Assembly (NCBI GenBank): GCA_009774215.1
Contig: VSNH01000022.1
Location: 1 to 32,586 of the forward strand
Reading direction: 5' to 3'
DNA from: Lachnospiraceae bacterium
Lineage (GTDB): Bacteria; Bacillota; Clostridia; Lachnospirales; Lachnospiraceae
Length of the DNA stretch: 32,586 nucleotides
Position numbers and translations under genes: made by a program
The notes under the pieces: generated by a model
Databases searched by the model: none
The model's input: only the letters and a program-made list of their open reading frames with translations
What the model was told of the DNA's origin: nothing
Shown here: in pieces, positions 7,135-15,156 of the stretch
Layout of the letters: each line of letters starts with the position of its first letter
How positions within the stretch are numbered: the first letter of the stretch is position 1

Positions 7135-9063
7135 ATGGCTAAGACAGATTCAAACACATATGATGCCTCCAGCATCACAGTTCTGGAGGGATTGGAAGCG
7201 GTTCGGGTTCGTCCCGGCATGTACATCGGCAGCGTCTCCACCAAGGGATTAAACCATCTGATCTACGAGATCATGGACAATGCGGTGGACGAACATCTGG
7301 CGGGCTATTGCAGCACTATAAAGGTGACGCTGGAGGAGGACGGCTCCGCTACCGTTTCGGACAACGGCCGTGGTATTCCCGTGGGAATGCACGAGAAGGG
7401 CATCAGCGCGGAGCGGCTCGTATTCACCACACTGCACGCGGGCGGAAAATTTGACAACGATGCTTACAAGACCAGCGGTGGTCTGCACGGCGTGGGTTCC
7501 TCGGTAGTAAACGCCCTGTCTGCCTGGCTCCATGTGACCGTGAAGACCGGCGGGCAGATCTATGAGGATCACTATGAGCGAGGCATTCCCACGATGGAAC
7601 TGAAGGGCGGGCTTCTGCCCGTAGTGGGAAAGACAAGGGAGTCCGGCACTACCATAAGCTTTCTGCCGGATGACACTATTTTTGACAAGACCCGGTTCAA
7701 GGAGGATGATGTGAAGAGCCGCCTCCATGAGACCGCTTATTTAAACCCGGAGCTTACGATTATCTATGAGGATAAGAGAGGCCCGGAAACAGAACATATC
7801 GAGTACCATGAGCCGGAGGGCATTGTGGGCTTTATCAAAGATATGAACAAAAGCCGCGAGGCGATTCACGATGTCATTTATTTTAAAGGCGAAGCGGAAG
7901 GCATCACGGTGGAGTGCGCATTTCAGTATGTAAATGAGTTTCATGAAAATGTGCTGGGCTTTTGCAATAATATTTACAACGCTGAGGGCGGCACCCATCT
8001 GACCGGATTTAAGACCATGTTCACAAACGTGATTAATACTTACGCCAGAGGGCTTAACATCTTAAAGGAAAAGGATGTGAACTTTACCGGAGCGGATGTG
8101 AGAAACGGCATGACGGCGGTTGTCTCCATCAAGCATCCCGATCCCCGCTTTGAGGGACAGACGAAGACCAAGCTGGACAACCAGGACGCGGCGAAGGTGG
8201 TCAGCAAGGTGACGGGCGATGAGATCGTCCGTTTCTTTGACCGCAATCTCGAGACCTTAAAGAGCATTATCGGCTGCGCGGAGAAGGCGGCAAAAATCCG
8301 AAAGACCGAGGAGAAGGCTAAGACCAATCTTCTGACGAAACAGAAGTTCTCCTTCGACTCCAACGGGAAGCTGGCCAACTGCGAGTCGAAGGACGCTTCC
8401 AAATGCGAAATCTTTATCGTGGAGGGAGACTCTGCGGGCGGCAGTGCGAAAACCGCCAGAAACCGCATGTACCAGGCGATCCTGCCGATCCGCGGCAAAA
8501 TTTTGAACGTGGAGAAGGCGAGCATCGACAAGGTGCTGGCAAACGCCGAGATCAAGACGATGATTAACGCCTTCGGCTGCGGTTTTTCGGAAGGCTACGG
8601 CAACGATTTTGATATCTCCAAGCTGCGCTACGACAAGATTATCATTATGGCCGATGCGGATGTGGACGGCGCGCATATTTCCACATTGCTGCTCACTTTA
8701 TTCTATCGCTTTATGCCGGAACTGATCTACGAGGGGCATGTCTATATCGCCATGCCGCCCCTCTATAAAGCCATGCCGTCGAAAGGGGCAGAGGAGTACC
8801 TCTACGACGACAAGGCGCTGGAAAAGTATCGGAAACGGCACAAAGGTCCTTTCACGTTACAGCGGTATAAGGGGCTTGGCGAGATGGATGCCGAACAGCT
8901 CTGGGAGACGACCCTTGATCCCGACAAAAGACTTCTGAAGCTGGTGGAGATCGAGGATGCACGCATGGCGAGCGAGGTGACGGAGATGCTGATGGGTACG
9001 GAGGTGCCTCCCAGGAAGGCGTTTATCTACAAAAATGCGCAGGAGGCAGAGCTGGACGTCTGA
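7135..9063 (+). CDS. Type IIA DNA topoisomerase subunit B (ParE/GyrB-like)
   Basis: This 642-residue ATPase subunit drives strand passage. The GHKL ATPase shows Glu45 and Asn49 in YEIMDNAVDE, DNGRGIP (76-82) and the lid GGLHGVGSSVVN (115-126). The TOPRIM region carries EGDSAGGSAK (from residue 430) and DADVDGAHI (507-515), which hold the metal ions. The C-terminal tail contains LQRYKGLGEM. Length and motifs fit both GyrB and ParE. The PIRGKILNVEKA stretch is GyrB-like, but the partner gene downstream lacks a GyrA box, so this is more likely the second, topoisomerase IV-like pair, a common arrangement in Clostridia whose gyrase genes sit near dnaA. The RBS is weak (GTGAGG about ten bases upstream). 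The partner gene follows after 128 bases. Confidence 0.93.
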   Translation: MAKTDSNTYDASSITVLEGLEAVRVRPGMYIGSVSTKGLNHLIYEIMDNAVDEHLAGYCSTIKVTLEEDGSATVSDNGRGIPVGMHEKGISAERLVFTTLHAGGKFDNDAYKTSGGLHGVGSSVVNALSAWLHVTVKTGGQIYEDHYERGIPTMELKGGLLPVVGKTRESGTTISFLPDDTIFDKTRFKEDDVKSRLHETAYLNPELTIIYEDKRGPETEHIEYHEPEGIVGFIKDMNKSREAIHDVIYFKGEAEGITVECAFQYVNEFHENVLGFCNNIYNAEGGTHLTGFKTMFTNVINTYARGLNILKEKDVNFTGADVRNGMTAVVSIKHPDPRFEGQTKTKLDNQDAAKVVSKVTGDEIVRFFDRNLETLKSIIGCAEKAAKIRKTEEKAKTNLLTKQKFSFDSNGKLANCESKDASKCEIFIVEGDSAGGSAKTARNRMYQAILPIRGKILNVEKASIDKVLANAEIKTMINAFGCGFSEGYGNDFDISKLRYDKIIIMADADVDGAHISTLLLTLFYRFMPELIYEGHVYIAMPPLYKAMPSKGAEEYLYDDKALEKYRKRHKGPFTLQRYKGLGEMDAEQLWETTLDPDKRLLKLVEIEDARMASEVTEMLMGTEVPPRKAFIYKNAQEAELDV

Positions 9064-9191
9064 CTGCTTTTTGGGAATCAATTTTCCGGCGGAATCTGAC
9101 AGAAAAATCTGCCGGGTGATAAAATAAAATCGGAAAACGGATATGAAGGAAGGGTTTCCCGAGATGACAGTATATAAGAGAGAGAAGAAAA

Positions 9192-11429
9192 ATGGACGAC
9201 AGAATTATAAAAACGGAATATTCCGAGGTAATGCAGAAATCCTATATCGACTATGCCATGAGCGTGATTATCGCACGAGCCCTGCCGGATGCCAGAGACG
9301 GATTGAAGCCGGTGCAGAGGCGGACGCTCTACGACATGCATGAGCTTGGCATCCGTTACGACAGACCTTACCGTAAATCGGCCCGTATCGTGGGTGACAC
9401 CATGGGTAAATACCATCCCCACGGCGACAGCTCCATCTATGAGGCGCTGGTGGTGATGACCCAGGAATTTAAGAAGGGGCTGCCCCTGATCGACGGGCAC
9501 GGCAATTTCGGCAATATCGAGGGCGACGGCGCAGCGGCAATGCGTTACACCGAGGCTCGTCTGGAGCAGGTCACGCAGGAGGCCTTTCTGGCTGATCTGG
9601 ACAAAGATGTGGTGGATTTTATCCCTAATTTTGACGAGACGGAAAAAGAGCCGAGCGTGCTGCCCGTGAAGATTCCGAACCTTCTGGTAAACGGCTCGGA
9701 AGGCATCGCGGTGGGTATGGCGACCAACATTCCGCCCCACAATCTTGCTGAGGTGATCGATGCCACTAAGGCTTATATGCTGGATGAGAATATTACGACC
9801 AGAGAGCTGATGCGCTACGTGAAGGGACCCGATTTCCCCACGGGCGGCATCGTCATCAATCAGGACGAGCTTCTGGAAATCTACGAGACAGGCATGGGGA
9901 AGATCAAGCTGCGGGGTAAAGTGGAGGTGGAAAAAGCCAAGGGCGGCAAGACAAACTTGGTCATCACCGAGATTCCCTACACCATGATCGGCGCGAACAT
10001 CGGCAAGTTTCTGATGGATGTGGCGGCTCTGGCGGAGACGAAAAAAACGCAGGATATCGTGGATATCACGAACCAGTCCTCCAAGGAGGGCATCCGCATT
10101 GTGATTGAACTGCGCAAGGATGCCGATGTGGAGAATTTTAAAAATATGCTCTACAAAAAAACCCGTTTGGAGGACACTTTCGGGGTCAATATGCTGGCTA
10201 TCTCGGACGGCCGTCCGGAAACCATGGGGCTTAAGGCGATCATCCGAGAGAACGTCAACTTCCAGTACGAGGTGGCGGGGAGAAAGTATCGGAACCTGCT
10301 GGAGAAGGAGCTGGAGCGCAAAGAAATTCAGGAAGGTCTCATCAAGGCATGTAACGTGATCGACCTGATTATCGAGATTTTGCGGGGATCCAAGGATCGT
10401 GCCATGGCGAAAGCCTGTCTGGTGGAGGGAAAGACCGACGGCATCAAGTTCAAGTCCAGGGAGTCCAAGGTGATGGCATCGCAGCTTATGTTTACGGAGA
10501 AACAGGCCAATGCCATTCTCGAAATGCGTCTCTACAAGCTGATCGGTCTGGAGATCGAGGCCCTCATCAGTGAACACGAGGACACCATGGCGAATATTTA
10601 CCGCTATGAAGATATTTTGGCCAGAAGGGATTCCATGGCGCAGGTTATCATAAATGAACTGGACGAAATCAAGGAGAAATACAAACGGAAAAGAAGGACG
10701 CAGATCACCAACGCCGAGGAAGCGGTCTATGTGGAAAAAAAGGTGGAGGAGATGGAAATCGCCTTTCTGATGGATCGTTTCGGCTACGCCAAGACCATCG
10801 ACACGGCCACCTACGAACGAAATAGGGAAGCCGCCGACGCAGAAAACCGTTTTGTCTTTGTCTGTAAAAATACGGGAAAGGTCTGTCTGTTTACCAACAC
10901 GGGGCAGCTTCACACTGTGAAGGTTGTGGATTTACCCTTCGGAAAGTTCCGGGATAAGGGCGTGCCTATCGACAACGTGAGCAATTTTGACTCCGCGAAG
11001 GAGTCCATTGTCTACGCCGCAAGCCAGAGCGATTTAAATCTCTACCGTGTCATTTTTGTCACAAAGCAGGCGATGCTCAAGGTGGTGGACGGCGGTGAGT
11101 TCGACGTGGCCAAGCGCACTGTGGCAGCCACAAAGCTGGCGGACGGCGACGAAGTGGTAAGCGTGACGGCATTTAAGGAACAGCGAAACATGATTCTGCA
11201 GTCCAAAGCAGGCTATTTCCTGCGCTTTCCCGTGGAGGAGATTCCCGAGAAGAAGAAGGGCGCAATCGGCGTGCGGGGTATGAAGCTTTCCGCCAAAGAC
11301 GAGATTGAGGCGGTGCATTATTCCCAGAACGCGGTGGAACAGACCATCAAATATGGCGACAGGACGCTGGAGCTGAATAAAATCAAGCTGATGCACCGGG
11401 ACAGTAAGGGCGTGAAGGTGAGAGTCTGA
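9192..11429 (+). CDS. Type IIA DNA topoisomerase subunit A (ParC-like, no GyrA box)
   Basis: This is the 745-residue DNA-cleaving subunit. The catalytic tyrosine is Tyr119 in AAMRYTEARL. The quinolone-binding helix reads HPHGDSSIYEALV, with Ser80 and Glu84 at the positions of the classical resistance sites, so no resistance substitution is seen there. The C-terminal part has beta-propeller blades (for example RFVFVCKNTGKVCLFTNTG) but is short. The GyrA box QRRGGKG required for negative supercoiling is absent; the nearest basic loops are AKRTVAA and PEKKKGAIGVRG. That favours a topoisomerase IV-like decatenase or relaxase over a true gyrase. It forms an operon with the B subunit upstream. A purine-rich AAGAGAGAGAAG precedes the ATG. 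Confidence 0.92.
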   Translation: MDDRIIKTEYSEVMQKSYIDYAMSVIIARALPDARDGLKPVQRRTLYDMHELGIRYDRPYRKSARIVGDTMGKYHPHGDSSIYEALVVMTQEFKKGLPLIDGHGNFGNIEGDGAAAMRYTEARLEQVTQEAFLADLDKDVVDFIPNFDETEKEPSVLPVKIPNLLVNGSEGIAVGMATNIPPHNLAEVIDATKAYMLDENITTRELMRYVKGPDFPTGGIVINQDELLEIYETGMGKIKLRGKVEVEKAKGGKTNLVITEIPYTMIGANIGKFLMDVAALAETKKTQDIVDITNQSSKEGIRIVIELRKDADVENFKNMLYKKTRLEDTFGVNMLAISDGRPETMGLKAIIRENVNFQYEVAGRKYRNLLEKELERKEIQEGLIKACNVIDLIIEILRGSKDRAMAKACLVEGKTDGIKFKSRESKVMASQLMFTEKQANAILEMRLYKLIGLEIEALISEHEDTMANIYRYEDILARRDSMAQVIINELDEIKEKYKRKRRTQITNAEEAVYVEKKVEEMEIAFLMDRFGYAKTIDTATYERNREAADAENRFVFVCKNTGKVCLFTNTGQLHTVKVVDLPFGKFRDKGVPIDNVSNFDSAKESIVYAASQSDLNLYRVIFVTKQAMLKVVDGGEFDVAKRTVAATKLADGDEVVSVTAFKEQRNMILQSKAGYFLRFPVEEIPEKKKGAIGVRGMKLSAKDEIEAVHYSQNAVEQTIKYGDRTLELNKIKLMHRDSKGVKVRV

Positions 11430-11515
11430 TACACGCGGCGGAAGCAGCGGCTTTCGTCCGGCAATGCAGAGGCGGCTGAAAACAGGAAAGCCGTGCGTGA
11501 GAGTGAGGAAAAACA

Positions 11516-12064
11516 ATGAGAGTGATAGCGGGAACGGCGAGAAGCCTTCGTTTGAAAGCGCCGGACGGGATGGACACCAGACCTACCACGGATCGGATCA
11601 AAGAGACCCTTTTTAATATGTTGCAGCCATACCTTAGCGGCGCGCTGTTCGTGGATTTGTTCAGCGGCAGCGGCAGCATCGGTATCGAGGCTTTAAGCCG
11701 CGGTGCAAGGCATGCCTATTTTGTGGAAAATGAAAAACGGGCGCTTTCGTGCATTCAGGAAAACTTACAGTTTACCCATCTTGCGGAGCAGGCGACGATT
11801 GTAAAGACGGATGTGCTTTCCGCTCTCTACGGGATTCACGAGAAGGAGGCGGATATCATCTTTATGGATCCTCCTTACGACTGTGGACACGTGGAGCGCG
11901 TGCTGGCGGTATTAAAGGCGCTTCCCTGGGTGACGGAAAATACCCTGATTGTGATCGAGACTTCCCTTCGCACCGACATTTCCGGCCTGGAAAGCTTAGG
12001 ATTTTCTGTGGAAAAGGAGAAGCGTTACAAGACGAACCGTCATGTTTTTTGTCGGAAAATATAA
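11516..12064 (+). CDS. rsmD: 16S rRNA (guanine(966)-N2)-methyltransferase
   Basis: This 182-residue SAM-dependent enzyme methylates G966 of 16S rRNA during 30S assembly. It starts with the RsmD signature MRVIAGTARSLRL and TRPTTDRIKETLFNML. The SAM loop is DLFSGSGSIGIEALSRGA (about 47-64), and the catalytic motif is MDPPYD (near 118). GTGAGG lies about ten bases before the ATG. It precedes coaD, the same order as ylbH-ylbI in Bacillus subtilis. The length is typical of the family. Confidence 0.95.
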   Translation: MRVIAGTARSLRLKAPDGMDTRPTTDRIKETLFNMLQPYLSGALFVDLFSGSGSIGIEALSRGARHAYFVENEKRALSCIQENLQFTHLAEQATIVKTDVLSALYGIHEKEADIIFMDPPYDCGHVERVLAVLKALPWVTENTLIVIETSLRTDISGLESLGFSVEKEKRYKTNRHVFCRKI

Positions 12065-12119
12065 GACTTCGCAGTTTTTTCAAAAAAATACAAAAAAATG
12101 AAAAATAAGTAAAGACATT

Positions 12120-12148
12120 TCGGCAAAATTGTTTTAATATGGTATCAT
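12120..12148 (+). promoter_or_regulatory. Weak extended -10 promoter before coaD
   Basis: TGGTATCAT (12140-12148) is an extended -10 element. The -35 region (12120-12125, TCGGCA) is poor. It would place the start near 12155, about 45 bases ahead of coaD, and may add to read-through from rsmD. Confidence 0.35.
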
Positions 12149-12199
12149 GAGTTTCGGTTGAGCGATACATTTCTTGTGATAAAAGTGTGAGGGCTTGCT

Positions 12200-12688
12200 A
12201 TGAAGGCAGCAATTTATCCGGGAAGCTTTGACCCGGTGACCTATGGACATCTGGATATTATCAGGCGTGCCTCTGAAATTTTTGACGAGTTGACGGTTAG
12301 CGTCCTGAACAATAAAACAAAGACTCCATTGTTTTCTGTGGAAGAACGTGTTAAAATGTTAAAGGAAGCGACCCGTGATCTTCCCAACGTAACGATTGAT
12401 TCTTTCAGCGGTTTGTTGATCAATTATGCCGCCGAAAAAAATATCCATGTGGCGATCAGAGGGCTGCGCGCTATTACCGATTTTGAATACGAGCTGCAGA
12501 TTGCGCAGACGAACCGCAAGTTTTCCGATGGAAAATTAGATACGGTGTTTTTGACGACCAGTCTCGAATACGCATACTTAAGTTCTTCCACCGTCAAGGA
12601 AATTGCAAGCTTTAACGGGGATATCTCCGAGTGCGTGCCCGATTTTGTCGGGCGGTTGATCTATCAAAAATACGGATATAAGAGATAG
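12200..12688 (+). CDS. coaD: Phosphopantetheine adenylyltransferase
   Basis: It catalyses the fourth step of coenzyme A synthesis, joining ATP and 4'-phosphopantetheine to give dephospho-CoA. The 162-residue length is typical. The nucleotidyltransferase motif YPGSFDPVTYGHLDII carries the T/HxxH pair at residues 10-18. The second motif YAYLSSSTVKEI matches the family's ISST-x-x-R loop, with Lys in place of Arg. IRGLRAITDFEYELQ is also diagnostic. The ribosome binding site is poor (GTGAGGGC about ten bases upstream). The next gene starts nine bases after the stop, so they are one operon. Confidence 0.96.
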   Translation: MKAAIYPGSFDPVTYGHLDIIRRASEIFDELTVSVLNNKTKTPLFSVEERVKMLKEATRDLPNVTIDSFSGLLINYAAEKNIHVAIRGLRAITDFEYELQIAQTNRKFSDGKLDTVFLTTSLEYAYLSSSTVKEIASFNGDISECVPDFVGRLIYQKYGYKR

Positions 12689-12697
12689 GAGCAGGCA

Positions 12698-13303
12698 ATG
12701 AGCAGTAGAATTGAACAACTGATCGATGAGATTGAGGACTATATTGACGGCTGCAAATTCCAGCCGCTTTCCAAGACCAATATTATTGTAAATAAAGAAG
12801 AGATCGACGAGCTTCTGCGGGAGCTTCGCATGAAGACCCCGGATGAGATCAAGCGCTATCAGAAAATTATCTCCAACAAGGAGGCGATCCTGAATGATGC
12901 CCGCACAAAGGCGGAGGCGCTCATTAAAGATGCCACGGTGCAGACAACAGAGCTGATTAACGAGCACGAGATCATGCAGCAAGCTTACGCACAGGCCAAC
13001 GAAGTGGTGCGCATGGCGACCACGCAGGCGCAGGAGATCCTAAACAACGCGACCATGGAGGCCAACGGTGTCAAAACTTCCGCCATGCAGTATCTTGATG
13101 AAATGCTCTCCAATCTGGAGAACGCCATGACTGCCACGCTTACGGCGGCTACGGAGCATTACGAGAGTTTCTTTAATACGATCAGTGGCTACAATGAGAT
13201 TGTGAAGGCGAACCGTGCAGAACTGCGTCCTGTGGAAGTAGAAAAAATGCTTAAGGAGGCTGAGGGGGAAGCTGAGCCCGGGCCGGAGCTGGATCTGATG
13301 TAA
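12698..13303 (+). CDS. Coiled-coil protein linked to coaD (V-ATPase subunit H / F0 b-like)
   Basis: The 201-residue product is almost entirely helical. Residues 1-50 contain a charged helix and a conserved-looking stretch NIIVNKEEIDELLRELRM. Residues 55-150 form a long heptad-like, Ala/Gln/Glu-rich coil that resembles the stator subunits of rotary ATPases and DivIVA-like proteins. The acidic C-terminus is unstructured. There is no membrane anchor. In Lachnospiraceae such proteins next to coaD are often labelled ATPase subunit-like, but there is no ATPase motif and no ATP synthase cluster here. A scaffold role is a guess. It lies nine bases after coaD with AGGAG in the gap, so it is in the same operon, and a terminator follows at 13354. 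Confidence 0.85.
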   Translation: MSSRIEQLIDEIEDYIDGCKFQPLSKTNIIVNKEEIDELLRELRMKTPDEIKRYQKIISNKEAILNDARTKAEALIKDATVQTTELINEHEIMQQAYAQANEVVRMATTQAQEILNNATMEANGVKTSAMQYLDEMLSNLENAMTATLTAATEHYESFFNTISGYNEIVKANRAELRPVEVEKMLKEAEGEAEPGPELDLM

Positions 13304-13353
13304 TGGAGATAAGAGTGCGGAAAAATAGGTGGTGGATTGAAAAAGACAGGTGG

Positions 13354-13385
13354 GCCGGTTTCCTTATGAAGCCGGCTTATTCTAT
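13354..13385 (+). terminator. Terminator after the rsmD-coaD operon
   Basis: GCCGGTTTC (13354-13362) pairs with GAAGCCGGC (13368-13376) with one G-U pair and a 5-base loop. A T-rich but interrupted tail TTATTCTATT follows. Confidence 0.65.
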
Positions 13386-13404
13386 TCGTAAAATCCGGAA
13401 AATA

Positions 13405-13556
13405 GGGTGAAAAGAAGTTCTAGCCGCTCACAGCAATGGCTGTTTCGCGGAGAACTTCTAAGTTTCACCCAGAGAAATGCGAAAAGTACTAAGTTTCGCA
13501 TAGGAGAATGCCTGAAATACGGCATTTTCTGCAATACGGAATCGTGGTGGTTAGTT
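13405..13556. repeat. Modular hairpin repeat, copy A (tandem)
   Basis: Arm one is GGGTGAAA plus AGAAGTTCT (13405-13421), pairing with AGAACTTCT, an AAG bulge and TTTCACCC (13451-13470). Next comes ATGCGAAA-AGTACT-AAG-TTTCGCAT (13477-13502), which equals the arm of copy D with everything between its AGTACT repeats deleted. The second family hairpin GAGAATGCC/GGCATTTTC (13504-13528) follows. The right end GGAATCGTGGTGGTTAG then runs into the ATG of the amidase gene and supplies the only purine-rich site in front of it. Confidence 0.8.
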
Positions 13557-13557
13557 T

Positions 13558-15051
13558 ATGAAAAATGGTCTCGGGCCTCGCCTGCAAATAAATAACATAG
13601 CGGAATCCCTGCGCCGGGTGGCGGTTTGGTCACTCTGTCTCTGTATTTCCTTGTGCCTGATCAGGAAAATATCTGTCTGCATTGACGGGGATATGCTTCC
13701 CGATGTCAGAGCGGCGGAAAATCCGGCCGGGACGGAGCCTGCCCCCGCGCCGGAGACCGCTGGGGAGGGGATGGCGGAGCAGCCGGAGGAGCAACTTGTG
13801 GTTGTGATCGATCCCGGGCACGGCGGCGAGGAGGAGGGCGGCATGTACGATTCCTTCATTGAGAAGGACATGACGCTGATTACCGCCAAGGTCATGAAGG
13901 AGGAACTGGAGAAGTACGAGGATGTCACCGTCTATCTGACAAGGGAGGACGATCGGAAGCTGTCTTTAGAGGAGCGGGTGGCGTTTGCCAAAGAGGTGCA
14001 GGCGGATTTTCTCTTCTGCCTCCACTATAATCTCTCCCAGGATCACAACACGCTTTTCGGGGCGGAATGCTGGGTGTCCGCTTTTGGTCGGCATTACAGC
14101 GAAGGATATGCCTTTGCCGATATCGAGATCGGCGCGCTGGAAGACCTGGGCCTGTACTCGAGGGGTGTCAAGACAAGGCTTGGGAAAAAGGGGACGGATT
14201 ACTACGGCATCATACGTCATGCCGTGGAACAGGATCTGACCTGCGTGTTGATCGAGCACTGTCATATGGATCACGAAAACGACCGCCCTTTTTGTGAAGG
14301 AAAGAAACAGTGGGAGACGTTCGGCAGGCTGGATGCGGAATCAGCCGCCAAATATTTCCGTCTGCGGTCGGATGCCCTTGGCGTAGATTACAGCGATTAT
14401 CCGGTTCCGGACATTCCGATTCCCTCCGGCGTTATGCGTCCCGACACGACGGAACCGGATATCTGCATGATCGAGGTCACGGATCAGGAGATGGAGACGG
14501 GGGATATCACGGTGGAGCTGTCCGCTGTGGACTATGACAGCGGTATGCTGTATTATGATTACAGCTATGACGGCGGGAACACCTTTTTACCGCGGGTGGC
14601 TTGGGGAGATAAGACGCAGGACACCATCACCTTTACTATGAACGTACCGCCTCATATCATACCCCAGATCGTGGTGCGGGGCTACAACGGCTATGATCTG
14701 TATATGGAGAGCAATTTGGTATCCCTGCCCTCCATGGACTATAAGACCGAGGAGGAGATTGCGGCGGAGCTGGCTGAACAGGAACGCATTGCGGCGGCTG
14801 CAAAAGCCGAGGCAGAAGAACAGGCGAAGCAGGACGCCATCTCTGCGGAAAATCAGGCAAAGAGATATACGGAACTGCCGGAAAAGGGGAAAAAGGAAGA
14901 AAAGCAGCCCACGATCCGATATTTTCTGATGGTATGTCTCGTCTGTGCCCTGCTGGTGGTCAGCCTTGCGTTGTCCATGGCGCTGATTTTAAGGGGCGGG
15001 AAGCACGGAAAACGGCGGAGAAAGCAAAGACGACGCAGGCGGAAACACTGA
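13558..15051 (+). CDS. Membrane-anchored N-acetylmuramoyl-L-alanine amidase (Amidase_3)
   Basis: This predicted 497-residue cell-wall hydrolase cuts the amide between muramic acid and the stem peptide. It begins with a hydrophobic segment at about 21-40 (signal anchor), then a Pro/Glu linker. The Amidase_3 domain runs from about 80 to 270, with zinc ligands His88 (DPGHGG), Glu102 and His155 (CLHYN) and a likely catalytic Glu232 (VLIEHCHMDH). An Ig-like beta domain (about 300-400) and an Ala/Glu-rich coil (410-450) follow, then a second membrane segment (about 455-478) and a very basic tail of Lys and Arg. Two membrane anchors around a wall hydrolase are unusual. The start lies at the edge of repeat copy A, with only GGTGG as RBS. 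Confidence 0.87.
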   Translation: MKNGLGPRLQINNIAESLRRVAVWSLCLCISLCLIRKISVCIDGDMLPDVRAAENPAGTEPAPAPETAGEGMAEQPEEQLVVVIDPGHGGEEEGGMYDSFIEKDMTLITAKVMKEELEKYEDVTVYLTREDDRKLSLEERVAFAKEVQADFLFCLHYNLSQDHNTLFGAECWVSAFGRHYSEGYAFADIEIGALEDLGLYSRGVKTRLGKKGTDYYGIIRHAVEQDLTCVLIEHCHMDHENDRPFCEGKKQWETFGRLDAESAAKYFRLRSDALGVDYSDYPVPDIPIPSGVMRPDTTEPDICMIEVTDQEMETGDITVELSAVDYDSGMLYYDYSYDGGNTFLPRVAWGDKTQDTITFTMNVPPHIIPQIVVRGYNGYDLYMESNLVSLPSMDYKTEEEIAAELAEQERIAAAAKAEAEEQAKQDAISAENQAKRYTELPEKGKKEEKQPTIRYFLMVCLVCALLVVSLALSMALILRGGKHGKRRRKQRRRRRKH

Positions 15052-15156
15052 CGGATGCAGGAAAAAAGCGTATGGAGGCGTAAGACAGCGGCAGGCGGAG
15101 AGAGAACGGCACATAAAGCCGATGGCGGCAGGCGAGAGCGATATGACTGCCGGGGG

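Noticed and set aside
9400..9460. Quinolone resistance substitution in the A subunit
   Set aside because: Ser80 and Glu84 are the normal susceptible-type residues at these positions.
9078..10913. 611-residue open frame on the minus strand
   Set aside because: It lies antisense to the topoisomerase A subunit, is rich in His/Leu/Gln as expected from the complementary frame, and has no ribosome binding site or known motif.
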